64,000 bases of DNA from Marvinbryantia formatexigens DSM 14469 (lineage in GTDB: Bacteria > Bacillota > Clostridia > Lachnospirales > Lachnospiraceae): NCBI RefSeq assembly GCF_025148285.1, contig NZ_CP102268.1:3558501-3622500 (forward strand). Direction: 5' to 3'. Position 1 is the first letter of the stretch, and every line of letters begins with the position of its first letter. Below the pieces are notes generated by a model. It was not told where the DNA came from. It searched no databases and worked only from the letters and a program-made list of their open reading frames with translations. The translations under genes and the position numbers were made by a program. This document shows, one piece after another, positions 7,164-15,000 of the stretch.

Positions 7164-7334
7164 ATGGCTTTTAAATTCAATAAAACGACTTCGACAACAA
7201 TTCTGGGCGTCGTGGTAGCAGCAATCGGTATTGCGGAAACAATAGTGTCTGGCATTGCTGAATCAAACGCGCGGGAAACGATGAAGGAGGAATTGAAAAA
7301 CGAGCTGTTAGAGGAACTGAAAACTGACGATTAG
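7164..7334 (+). CDS. 56-aa single-helix membrane protein
   Basis: ATG 7164 has AAAGGAGGCG 6 nt upstream; the in-frame ATG at 7134 lies inside the conserved motif. One hydrophobic helix (TILGVVVAAIGIAETIVSGIA) is followed by an acidic, helical tail (KEELKNELLEELKTDD). Not recognised. It forms a single-gene unit between motif copy 7 and a perfect terminator. Confidence 0.6.
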   Translation: MAFKFNKTTSTTILGVVVAAIGIAETIVSGIAESNARETMKEELKNELLEELKTDD

Positions 7335-7363
7335 AGAACCTGCAGTGGGTTCTCTTTTTTTTT
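7333..7363 (+). terminator. rho-independent terminator
   Basis: AGAGAACC (7333-7340) pairs with GGTTCTCT and is followed by nine T. Confidence 0.9.
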
Positions 7364-7390
7364 ATTTGCGATTGCAGAAAGGGGATTAAA

Positions 7391-8218
7391 ATGGCTGACT
7401 TACATCTTAATCGGTTCGTGAGAAATATCAGAAAAAGAATATCAAGACGGAGTCCGGAAATATGGACAGGCTTCGGGATTGCCGGAATGTGTGCGACGGT
7501 CGTACTTGCGGTAAAGGCAACCCCAAAAGCATTAAGATTAATCGAGGAAGAAACTGCGTCTAAAAACGCACGCCTTGCGGAGGAAGTAGAGGAAGAAAGA
7601 GAGAACGCATCAAAACCGGCAGTAAAGCTTACGACTATCGAAACTATAGAAGTGGCGTGGAAACCATACGTTCCGGCAGTAGTGACGGGTGTGTTTTCGA
7701 TTTCCTGTCTGATAGGGGCAAGCTCGAAATACGCGAGGAGAAACGCGGCATTGGCGATGGCTTGCAGTGTTTCGGAAACAGCCCTTTCCGAGTTTAAGGA
7801 AAAAGCTATCGAGACTGTCGGGGAAAAGAATGTGGCGGAAATCCAGGACAGAATCATGAAGGATAAAGTGGAGGCGGACCCGGTCAGCAAAAAAGAGGTT
7901 ATTATCGTTGGGAAAGAATCGACTCTCTGCTATGACGTTTTCGGCGGAAGATATTTTAAATCGGATATCGAAACCATCCGAAAAGCGGAAAATCGACTGA
8001 ATGCCCGTATGGTGAACGGTGAGAACTACGTGTCATTGAACGATTTCTATAACGAACTCGGATTGTCGAATACGGAGATGGGATACACTATCGGCTGGCG
8101 GGTGGACAAAGGGTTAATCGACGTATCCCCGTCTTATCAGGCAGCAGACAACGGAGACCCCTGTCTCGCAATAGGTTTTATCACGCCGCCCACACACGAT
8201 TACGACCGATATTATTAA
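7391..8218 (+). CDS. DUF6353-like membrane protein, paralog 2
   Basis: A 275-aa protein with the same plan as the genes at 6336 and 9448: first hydrophobic segment near residues 25-42 after RSPEIWTGF, a long charged loop, a second helix around VPAVVTGVFSISCLIGASS, the phrase RRNAALAMACSVSETALSEFKEK, and a C-terminal domain with DVFGGRYFKSDIETI, AENRLNARM and LNDFYNELGLSNTEMGYTIGW. RBS AAAGGGG. Function unknown. Confidence 0.7.
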   Translation: MADLHLNRFVRNIRKRISRRSPEIWTGFGIAGMCATVVLAVKATPKALRLIEEETASKNARLAEEVEEERENASKPAVKLTTIETIEVAWKPYVPAVVTGVFSISCLIGASSKYARRNAALAMACSVSETALSEFKEKAIETVGEKNVAEIQDRIMKDKVEADPVSKKEVIIVGKESTLCYDVFGGRYFKSDIETIRKAENRLNARMVNGENYVSLNDFYNELGLSNTEMGYTIGWRVDKGLIDVSPSYQAADNGDPCLAIGFITPPTHDYDRYY

Positions 8219-8244
8219 CGCGAAAATAACAATGTGTGTTATGG
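8219..8244 (+). promoter_or_regulatory. conserved phage motif, copy 8
   Basis: CGC at 8219, ACA at 8229, ATGG at 8241 (ATGA in most copies); the next start is at 8280. Confidence 0.55.
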
Positions 8245-8279
8245 AAAAAGATTATTCTACAAAACAGGAGGAAGAAATA

Positions 8280-8564
8280 ATGGAAGAATTAAGAGAAGAA
8301 ATCAACGAAACTGCTATCGAGACAGTGGATGAAAACCGGGATGATAACGGTGATACGACTGAGGAAAAATCGATGGGAGGGGCATTGGTCGTTGGCGCTT
8401 GTTTATTAGTCGGAGGCGCAGTTGCGCTGTGGCATAAGACGAGTGACTGGCGGCAGAAACGCTCAATCGAAAAACTCAGAAAGAACGGTTTTACGGTTTA
8501 TAAGTCGGAAGTAGTTGACGAGGATGAATCGGATTCTGAAGAAGATTTCGACGAGGAAGAATAA
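8280..8564 (+). CDS. acidic single-helix membrane protein
   Basis: A 94-aa protein with ATG 8280 set by AGGAGG. Acidic N-terminus, one hydrophobic helix (GGALVVGACLLVGGAVALW), a basic juxtamembrane stretch and a C-terminal run of Asp/Glu. Not recognised. It has its own motif upstream and a terminator after it. Confidence 0.6.
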   Translation: MEELREEINETAIETVDENRDDNGDTTEEKSMGGALVVGACLLVGGAVALWHKTSDWRQKRSIEKLRKNGFTVYKSEVVDEDESDSEEDFDEEE

Positions 8565-8575
8565 TGTCGTATCCG

Positions 8576-8610
8576 GAAGGATGTCTGTAACAGGACGTCC
8601 TTCTTTTTTG
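8576..8610 (+). terminator. rho-independent terminator
   Basis: GAAGGATGTC (8576-8585) pairs over 10 bp with GACGTCCTTC (8594-8603), followed by T6. Confidence 0.85.
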
Positions 8611-8625
8611 TTTGAGGAGGTTCTT

Positions 8626-8817
8626 ATGTACAAGTATCGTTTTTCGGGACCGGTCTCTGAGTTTGGCAGATGCATTACCGAGCATTGGGAGGGTGAGACG
8701 ACCGCGATTTCTAAAGCAAGAGCGCGGGCGAATCTGGAGTACCGGTTTAAGAAGCAGCATAACAAGTATCCTTCCGCTAAAATTACGCTGGTTGGAGATA
8801 TACAGACAATCTTATAG
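8626..8817 (+). CDS. small basic phage protein, unknown
   Basis: A 63-aa protein with RBS GAGGAGG before ATG 8626. It has the flavour of a small alpha/beta fold (YRFSGPVSEFGRCI..., ARARANLEYRFKKQ..., ITLVGDIQTIL). No known motif. It is separated by 12 nt from the next gene and probably shares its transcript. Confidence 0.55.
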   Translation: MYKYRFSGPVSEFGRCITEHWEGETTAISKARARANLEYRFKKQHNKYPSAKITLVGDIQTIL

Positions 8818-8829
8818 GGAGGGAAATAC

Positions 8830-9429
8830 GTGGAGGAATACAAACCGAATTCTTTTAAGTATAAGGCGGAACAACAGGAAAAAGCGATTGAAAAGGTTAC
8901 CAAAGGCGAGGTAAAAGCGAAGAAAAAAAGCGAACTCCGCAAAATTACAGACCGGTTCTTTGCCGAGGATGCGTCTGGAATAGCCAATCACGCGTGGAAG
9001 GATATTTTTGTTCCGGCGGCGAAAAAAGTAGTCAGTGACATCGTGAAAGATGGTATCGACATGATTATGTACGGAGCAGCGGGAACATCTGGCAGGCGTT
9101 CCGGAACAGCGGATTACGTTTCTTACCGCGAATATTCAGCGCGGGACGACCGGATACGTGACGCAAGAAAACGGACTGGTCTGGAATTTGATGAACTGGT
9201 GTTTGAAAACTGTGGCGATGCGAAAGCGGTTCTCTCGCAGATGCGTGATGTAATTCGCAGGTACGGCGTAGTTACAGTCGCCGACCTTTATGATATGGCT
9301 AATCCGAACATTACCCCGCCATATACGAGCAACAAATATGGATGGGTAAATCTTCAGAATGCGGAACCACTGTGTGTTCGCGGAGGCGGATGGATTTTAA
9401 AACTGCCGCCCGCAATGCCGATTGAATAA
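8830..9429 (+). CDS. conserved phage protein, unknown
   Basis: A 199-aa protein with GTG start and RBS GGGAGGG. A lysine-rich N-terminus (KPNSFKYKAEQQEKAIEKV) leads to an amphipathic segment (WKDIFVPAAKKVVSDIVKDGIDMIMYG) and a C-terminal domain ending in NKYGWVNLQNAEPLCVRGGGWILKLPPAMPI. This looks like a protein recurring in Clostridia phages; I cannot assign a role. It lies between two DUF6353-like genes. Confidence 0.6.
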   Translation: MEEYKPNSFKYKAEQQEKAIEKVTKGEVKAKKKSELRKITDRFFAEDASGIANHAWKDIFVPAAKKVVSDIVKDGIDMIMYGAAGTSGRRSGTADYVSYREYSARDDRIRDARKRTGLEFDELVFENCGDAKAVLSQMRDVIRRYGVVTVADLYDMANPNITPPYTSNKYGWVNLQNAEPLCVRGGGWILKLPPAMPIE

Positions 9430-9447
9430 GATAAGGAGATATTTATT

Positions 9448-10380
9448 ATGAAAAAGAATAATTTAACAAGTAAAATTTCAAGAACTTTAAGCAGAACAGG
9501 TATGAAACTGCGGAAGCGTAGCCCGGAAATTTTTGTAGTGGCAGGCGTGGTGACTGGCGTCGTAAGCGCGGTTATGGCTTGCCGGGCAACCATGAAAATT
9601 GACGAGGTGCTGCAGGAGCCGAGAGAAGATATTGATGATATTCACAAGTATGTAGAAGAGCATGGATATTCGGATAAATATGGTGAAAAAGATGAAAAAA
9701 AAGACCTTCTGATAGCATATACCCATTCCGGTATCGGACTGGCGAAGCTTTATGCCCCATCCGTAACGCTGGGCGTAGTATCTATCGCGGCGATTCTCGG
9801 TGGACACAATCTTCTCCGTAAGAGGAACGTTGCTTTGGTGGCAGCGTATAAAACCGTGAACAAGGGATTCAAAGAATATCGTGGTCGTGTGGTTGAGCGT
9901 TTCGGGTACGCTGTGGATAAGGAATTACGATATAACGTCCGGCAGGAAACTATTGAAGAAACTGTCACGGATTCGGAAACGGGCGAGGAGAAAACCGTAA
10001 CCAAAACCATAAACGTAGCAAGCCACGGAGAGCCAAGCGAGTTTGCAAAATTCTTCGATGAGGGGTGTGAGGGATGGACGAAAGACCCGGATTTGAATCT
10101 CATGTTTCTAAGACGGCAGCAGGATTACGCAAACGACCGGCTGAAAGAACGCGGATATTTGTTCTTGAATGAGGTCTACGATATGCTCGGAATACAGCGT
10201 ACCAGAAGTGGGCAGATAGTCGGATGGTTCTATGATGAAAATAATCCGATTGGAGATAATTACGTCGATTTCGGGATTTATGATGGCAGCTATGCGGCAA
10301 AACGGAATTTTGTAAATGGCTACGAGCGCACCATACTTCTCGATTTTAACGTAGATGGTCCGATTATCGATTTGATTTGA
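9448..10380 (+). CDS. DUF6353-like membrane protein, paralog 3
   Basis: A 310-aa protein, the longest of the three paralogs. First hydrophobic segment near residues 28-47 (VVAGVVTGVVSAVMACRAT), second around LYAPSVTLGVVSIAAILGG, then LLRKRNVALVAAYKTVNKGFKEYRGRV and a C-terminal domain with LNEVYDMLGIQRTRSGQIVGW. An extra acidic/threonine-rich insert near 170-190 separates it from the others. RBS AAGGAG. Function unknown. Confidence 0.7.
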   Translation: MKKNNLTSKISRTLSRTGMKLRKRSPEIFVVAGVVTGVVSAVMACRATMKIDEVLQEPREDIDDIHKYVEEHGYSDKYGEKDEKKDLLIAYTHSGIGLAKLYAPSVTLGVVSIAAILGGHNLLRKRNVALVAAYKTVNKGFKEYRGRVVERFGYAVDKELRYNVRQETIEETVTDSETGEEKTVTKTINVASHGEPSEFAKFFDEGCEGWTKDPDLNLMFLRRQQDYANDRLKERGYLFLNEVYDMLGIQRTRSGQIVGWFYDENNPIGDNYVDFGIYDGSYAAKRNFVNGYERTILLDFNVDGPIIDLI

Positions 10381-10388
10381 ATGTCTGG

Positions 10389-10444
10389 ATTGCGGGGGAT
10401 TGGTTCTGGAAATCCATATAGAGACCAGTTTGATTTCCCGCAAT
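10389..10444 (+). other. long structured hairpin
   Basis: ATTGCGGG (10389-10396) is perfectly complementary to CCCGCAAT (10437-10444). Inside, TGGTTCT (10401-10407) pairs with AGAGACCA (10420-10427) with one bulge, and GGAAATCC (10408-10415) can fold on itself. No T run follows, so it is not an ordinary terminator; it could be a transcript-processing or regulatory element. Confidence 0.55.
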
Positions 10445-10492
10445 TATGGAGCTACTGATATTATCAAATCATAAAAGAAAGCAGGTGGCTTT

Positions 10493-10696
10493 ATGAGTGA
10501 TGGTTATTTTATTGTGAAAACAACGCAGGGAAAGCTATTTACATTTGATGAGCGGTGTAACCGGGTATCTCATGCTGACGCACATTTGTGTAGTTTTTTT
10601 CATGAAGAACCGGGTTCGTCCGAAATTTTGGCTATGATTCCGTATAGTCAAATCGCATATATCTACGCTCGTCGGACGGATGATACATCGAAATAA
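10493..10696 (+). CDS. small phage protein, unknown
   Basis: A 67-aa protein with AGGTGG before ATG 10493. Beta-rich composition (YFIVKTTQGKLFTFDERC ... MIPYSQIAYIYA) suggests a small barrel-like fold; no function assigned. Confidence 0.55.
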   Translation: MSDGYFIVKTTQGKLFTFDERCNRVSHADAHLCSFFHEEPGSSEILAMIPYSQIAYIYARRTDDTSK

Positions 10697-10723
10697 TAAA
10701 TAGCGGACTGGAGGTGATAAACG

Positions 10724-10807
10724 ATGGTAAACAGAATATCTGCTATATTTGCAGCACTGGCAAGTTTGTGTTTTATAAGCGGTTTCGCAATTTTGAGGAT
10801 GCGCTAA
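10724..10807 (+). CDS. 27-aa membrane micropeptide
   Basis: RBS GGAGGTGA before ATG 10724. The peptide is a single hydrophobic helix (ISAIFAALASLCFISGFAIL) with a basic end. The strong RBS, the tight spacing (17 nt to the next start) and the same topology as its neighbours support it; the short length keeps confidence moderate. Confidence 0.5.
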   Translation: MVNRISAIFAALASLCFISGFAILRMR

Positions 10808-10823
10808 TGAGAGGAGGCGCGAT

Positions 10824-10991
10824 ATGGAAAGATTGGAATGGATACTGTCTACACTGGAACAGATGTTAAATACAAAACAAAAGCGGCATATCGCGGGAGG
10901 AGTTTTGGTAAGCGCTGCGCTATTGTTCGGAGGATTGGCAGTTACGGTAGTGACGTTGAAGGATGAAACTCACGAACTGGAGGAGTTCTAG
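10824..10991 (+). CDS. 55-aa single-helix membrane protein
   Basis: RBS GAGGAGGCG before ATG 10824. Soluble N-terminal helix, then a hydrophobic segment (IAGGVLVSAALLFGGLAVTVV) and an acidic tail. Not recognised; part of a run of small membrane genes 10724-11525. Confidence 0.55.
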   Translation: MERLEWILSTLEQMLNTKQKRHIAGGVLVSAALLFGGLAVTVVTLKDETHELEEF

Positions 10992-11003
10992 AAAGGATGC
11001 GCA

Positions 11004-11525
11004 ATGGAGAAAAAATGGTTAAATGGTTTGCTGATATTTGCAGCAGGTATGTTGACCGGTTCAGCTATTACGCTGGGATTTATTAAAAAGCAGTATGCGA
11101 TGTCTGGCGGATACGGTGACTCAGACTCGCAGAATTACGATTATAAGAATTTACGTGCGGAGGCGGAAGATATAGTCACCGAGTGCGGATACACTGGCAA
11201 CGTGGAAAAGAAAGAAGAGGGGGTGTCGGATATGTGTAATACGGATAAACCGTATGTTATTAAGCCGGAAGAAGCCTGTGAGACGGGGTATGACCTTGAA
11301 ACGCTGACTCTCTATGCAGACGGTATACTTGAAGATAGCCGCGGAATTGTTATTGGTGACCCGGAAGGAACGGTCGGAGAGGAGTACGAATATCATTTCG
11401 ACGAGTATGAAGAAGGGTCAGTATATGTCCGTAATGAAGCACATGAAATGGATTACGAAATCATACAGGTTAATGAGAACTACGCAGATGTAAAAGGATG
11501 TGTTACCGACGATGACGAAAGCTGA
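11004..11525 (+). CDS. membrane-anchored phage protein
   Basis: A 173-aa protein with AAAGGA before ATG 11004. An N-terminal anchor (WLNGLLIFAAGMLTGSAITLGFI) is followed by a linker and an acidic domain starting KPYVIKPEEACETGYDLETLTLYADGIL and including VGEEYEYHF and VYVRNEAHEMDYEI. It resembles a small phage protein seen alongside DUF6353-like proteins (my impression). Overlaps the next gene by 14 nt. Confidence 0.6.
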   Translation: MEKKWLNGLLIFAAGMLTGSAITLGFIKKQYAMSGGYGDSDSQNYDYKNLRAEAEDIVTECGYTGNVEKKEEGVSDMCNTDKPYVIKPEEACETGYDLETLTLYADGILEDSRGIVIGDPEGTVGEEYEYHFDEYEEGSVYVRNEAHEMDYEIIQVNENYADVKGCVTDDDES

Positions 11526-12054
11526 GAATGCGTATTTTACGTGGCTGTATGATTTGATGTGCGCGCAGCGGTTTGCCGCGGGGATTTCTTACAAGAAGCT
11601 ATTCCGGAGTCTTTTCAACAGACACTTTATATACCGTATTCCTAATGACCGGAATAGGGCATCGGATGGAATCGCCCTTCGTCGTCGTTTCGAGTACGAT
11701 TACACGGGAGATGCTTCGAAGGATATATATCCGGGTAAGCCCTGCAGTATACTCGAAATGATGGTTGCCCTTGCGATTCGATGCGAAAAAGATATTATGG
11801 ATGACCCGCATAAAGGCGACCGTACGAGACAGTGGTTCTGGCATATGATTGTCAGTCTTGGTCTTAATGGCATGAACGATGATTGTTATGATGAATCAGT
11901 CGTAGATGATATTCTGCACAAATTTCTTTGGCGGCAATATAAAAAAACAGGCGAAGGGGGCTTGTTTACCATAAAGAATTGTACGCAGGATTTGCGCGAT
12001 GCCGAAATATGGATCCAGATGCTGTGGTATCTCGACAGCATTGCTGCGGTGTAG
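11512..12054 (+). CDS. phage protein, unknown
   Basis: A 180-aa soluble protein starting at ATG 11512, inside the end of the previous gene, which suggests translational coupling. The conserved-looking core is FSYKKLF...RIPNDRNRASDGIALRRRFE and a C-terminal WIQMLWYLDS. Position directly before the replication protein hints at a replication accessory role, but I see no motif for it. Confidence 0.55.
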   Translation: MTKAENAYFTWLYDLMCAQRFAAGISYKKLFRSLFNRHFIYRIPNDRNRASDGIALRRRFEYDYTGDASKDIYPGKPCSILEMMVALAIRCEKDIMDDPHKGDRTRQWFWHMIVSLGLNGMNDDCYDESVVDDILHKFLWRQYKKTGEGGLFTIKNCTQDLRDAEIWIQMLWYLDSIAAV

Positions 12055-12072
12055 AAAGGAGGGTGGCAAAAT

Positions 12073-15000
12073 GTGGTTGATTTCTTAGTGATTGCGACCC
12101 AGGCGACTAAAAAGGGTGTGGAAATCTTTCCCAAATTTCGTTTATATCCGAAAAGCACGGATTTGATGATTCGCGGTGGTGATTTCTATGCCATATGGGT
12201 GGAAGAAAAGCAGATGTGGTCGACTGACGAGCAGGTTGCGTTGCAGATAATAGACAAGGAATTGAACCGGTTTGCACAGGAATATCGAAAAAGATATGAT
12301 TACGACGTCCGCGTACTGTACATGTGGGATTCAAAATCCGGCATGATTGATTCATGGCATAAATATTGTCAGAGACAGATGCGAGACTCGTTCCATATGT
12401 TGGACGAAACGTTGATATTTTCCAACACAATCACGAGTAAAAATGATTACGCCAGTAAAAGACTGAGTTACCCACTGGAAGCCGGGGAAATCAAGGCATA
12501 TGACCGATTGATTTCAACATTATATTCTCCGGAAGAACGTCACAAAATCGAGTGGGCGATTGGGGCAATCGTGTCCGGGGAATCAAAAACCATACAAAAA
12601 TTTATGGTGCTCTACGGTGCTGCCGGGACTGGAAAATCGACGGTACTGAATATCATTGAAAAATTATTTGATGGGTATTGCACGGTATTCAGTGCGAAAG
12701 ACCTCGGTTCATCTGGCAGTCAGTTTGCGCTCGAGCCTTTCAAGACAAACCCGCTTGTAGCGATTCAGCATGATGGAGAATTATCAAGGATAGATGATAA
12801 TACCAGGTTAAACAGTCTCGTCTCTCACGAACTTATGACCGTAAACGAGAAATTTAAAAGCACTTATGCCAGCCGGTTTAAGTGCTTTTTGTTTGTTGGC
12901 TCAAATAAACCGGTAAAGATTACAGACGGAAAGTCCGGACTGATAAGGCGTCTGATTGACGTTCATCCGTCGGGAAAAAAGATTCCCTCCAGAGAGTATA
13001 ATCAGCTCGTCCATCAGATAGATTTCGAACTCGGAGCTATTGCGTGGCATTGTCGCGGTGTCTATATGGAAAATCCGGATTACTACGATGATTATATTCC
13101 GGTGGAGATGCTTGACGCTACGAACGATTTTTATAATTTCGTGATTGATTCTTACAGTGTATTTAAAAGGGAAGACGGAACTTCTCTAAAAGCCGCCTGG
13201 GAAATGTATAAGCAATACTGCGAGGATGCAAAAGTGCCGTATCCGGATTCGAGAAGAGTGTTTAAAGAAGAACTGAAAAACTATTTCCGGGAAGTTTTAG
13301 ACCGATTCGAGATGGAAGACGGAACGAGAGTGCGCAGTTATTATAAAGGCTTCCGGACAGATAAGTTCGAAATGGAAAAGAAAGAGGTGGTGAAAAAGGA
13401 GCCGGATAAAACTGAAACATGGGTTGTCCTCCAGGAGAGACAGCATGGTGTTTTCGAGGAAGAGTGTGCGGAGTGTCCGGCTCAATACGCAAGTAAATAC
13501 GAAACCCCGAAAAAATCATGGGACGAAGTATCCGGCAGGTTATCCGGGCTGGACGTAAGCAGGCTCCACTATGTCAAGGTTCCGGAAAATCATATAGTAG
13601 TTGACTTTGACTTAAAAAATGAGGCTGGTGAAAAATCACTGGAACGGAATATCGAAGCAGCGAGCAGGTGGACCCCTACGTACGCCGAAGTAAGTAAAAG
13701 CGGACAGGGACTTCACCTGCATTATTTATATTCCGGGGACGTGAGCCGACTTAGCAGGATTTATGACGAAAACATTGAGGTGAAGGTGTTTACCGGAAAA
13801 AGTGCACTCCGAAGGAAACTTACGAAATGTAATGACTTACCGATTGCTCCTATTTCTTCCGGACTTCCGCTGAAAGGAGATGATAGTACGGTTGATTTCA
13901 AAGTGCTTGCAAACGAAAAAGCTCTTAGGACTCTGATAAAAAGGAATCTCAACAAGGAGTATCACGCGAGTACAAAATGCAGTATGGATTTCATTTTTAA
14001 AAATCTGAAAGACGCGTATGAAAGTGGAATGACTTACGATGTATCGGATATGAAAAACGCGATTGTTGCATTTGCAGCCCAGAGTACCAATAATGCATAT
14101 TATTGTCTGAAACTTGTCGGGAAGATGAACTTTAAATCCGACGAAACAGGCGTCAGCACTAACGGACGAGATTCGCCGCTAATTTTTGTCGATATAGAGG
14201 TTTTTCCGAACCTGTTTGTGGTGTGCTGGAAACCTGAGGGTAAGGGTAAGCCAATAGTCAACATGATTAATCCAAAACCAAGCGATATTGAGGAACTGTT
14301 ATCATTCCGACTGGTGGGGTTCAACAACCGGCGTTATGACAATCACATACTGTACGCGAGACTTATGGGTTACACAAACGAGCAACTTTTTGAGCTGTCG
14401 CAAAAAATCATTAATGCCCCGAAAGGGGAAGGTCGTAACCACATGTTTGGGGAAGCGTACAACCTCTCTTACACGGATATTTACGATTTTGCTTCTGCCG
14501 GAAATAAAAAAAGTCTCAAAAAGCTTGAAATCGAGATGGGCATCCATCACCAGGAACTCGGTCTGCCGTGGGACAAACCGGTGCCGGAAAATTTGTGGGG
14601 CAAAGTTGTCGAATATTGCGGAAACGATGTCATGGCGACGGAAATGGCGTTTTCTTATCTGTCGGCGGACTGGACCGCAAGACAGATTCTGGCGGATTTA
14701 GCGGGAATGTCAGTAAACGACACCACGAATACGTTGACCACCAAAATTATATTTGGCAATGACCGAAAGCCGCAGGGGGATTTTAATTACCGGAATCTTG
14801 CCGAACCCGTCCGCGAGATGGACGACGAAACGCGCGCTTTTCTGGAAGAAGCATGTCCGGAGATGATGGCTCGATTGCACAGCGACCCGACGTTGCCGTT
14901 TGAAGACCCGGTTAGCATTCTCCCATTTTTCCCAGGTTACAAATACGAAAACGGAAAGTCAACCTATCGCGGAGAAGAAGTCGGGGAAGGCGGATATGTG

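Noticed and set aside
7177..7890. A 237-codon minus-strand open frame
   Set aside because: Antisense to three well-supported + strand features with RBSs and a terminator between them; the product is low-complexity and has no start signal.
11512..12072. A short peptide from ATG 12071
   Set aside because: It stops after five codons; the same RBS serves GTG 12073 of the replicase.
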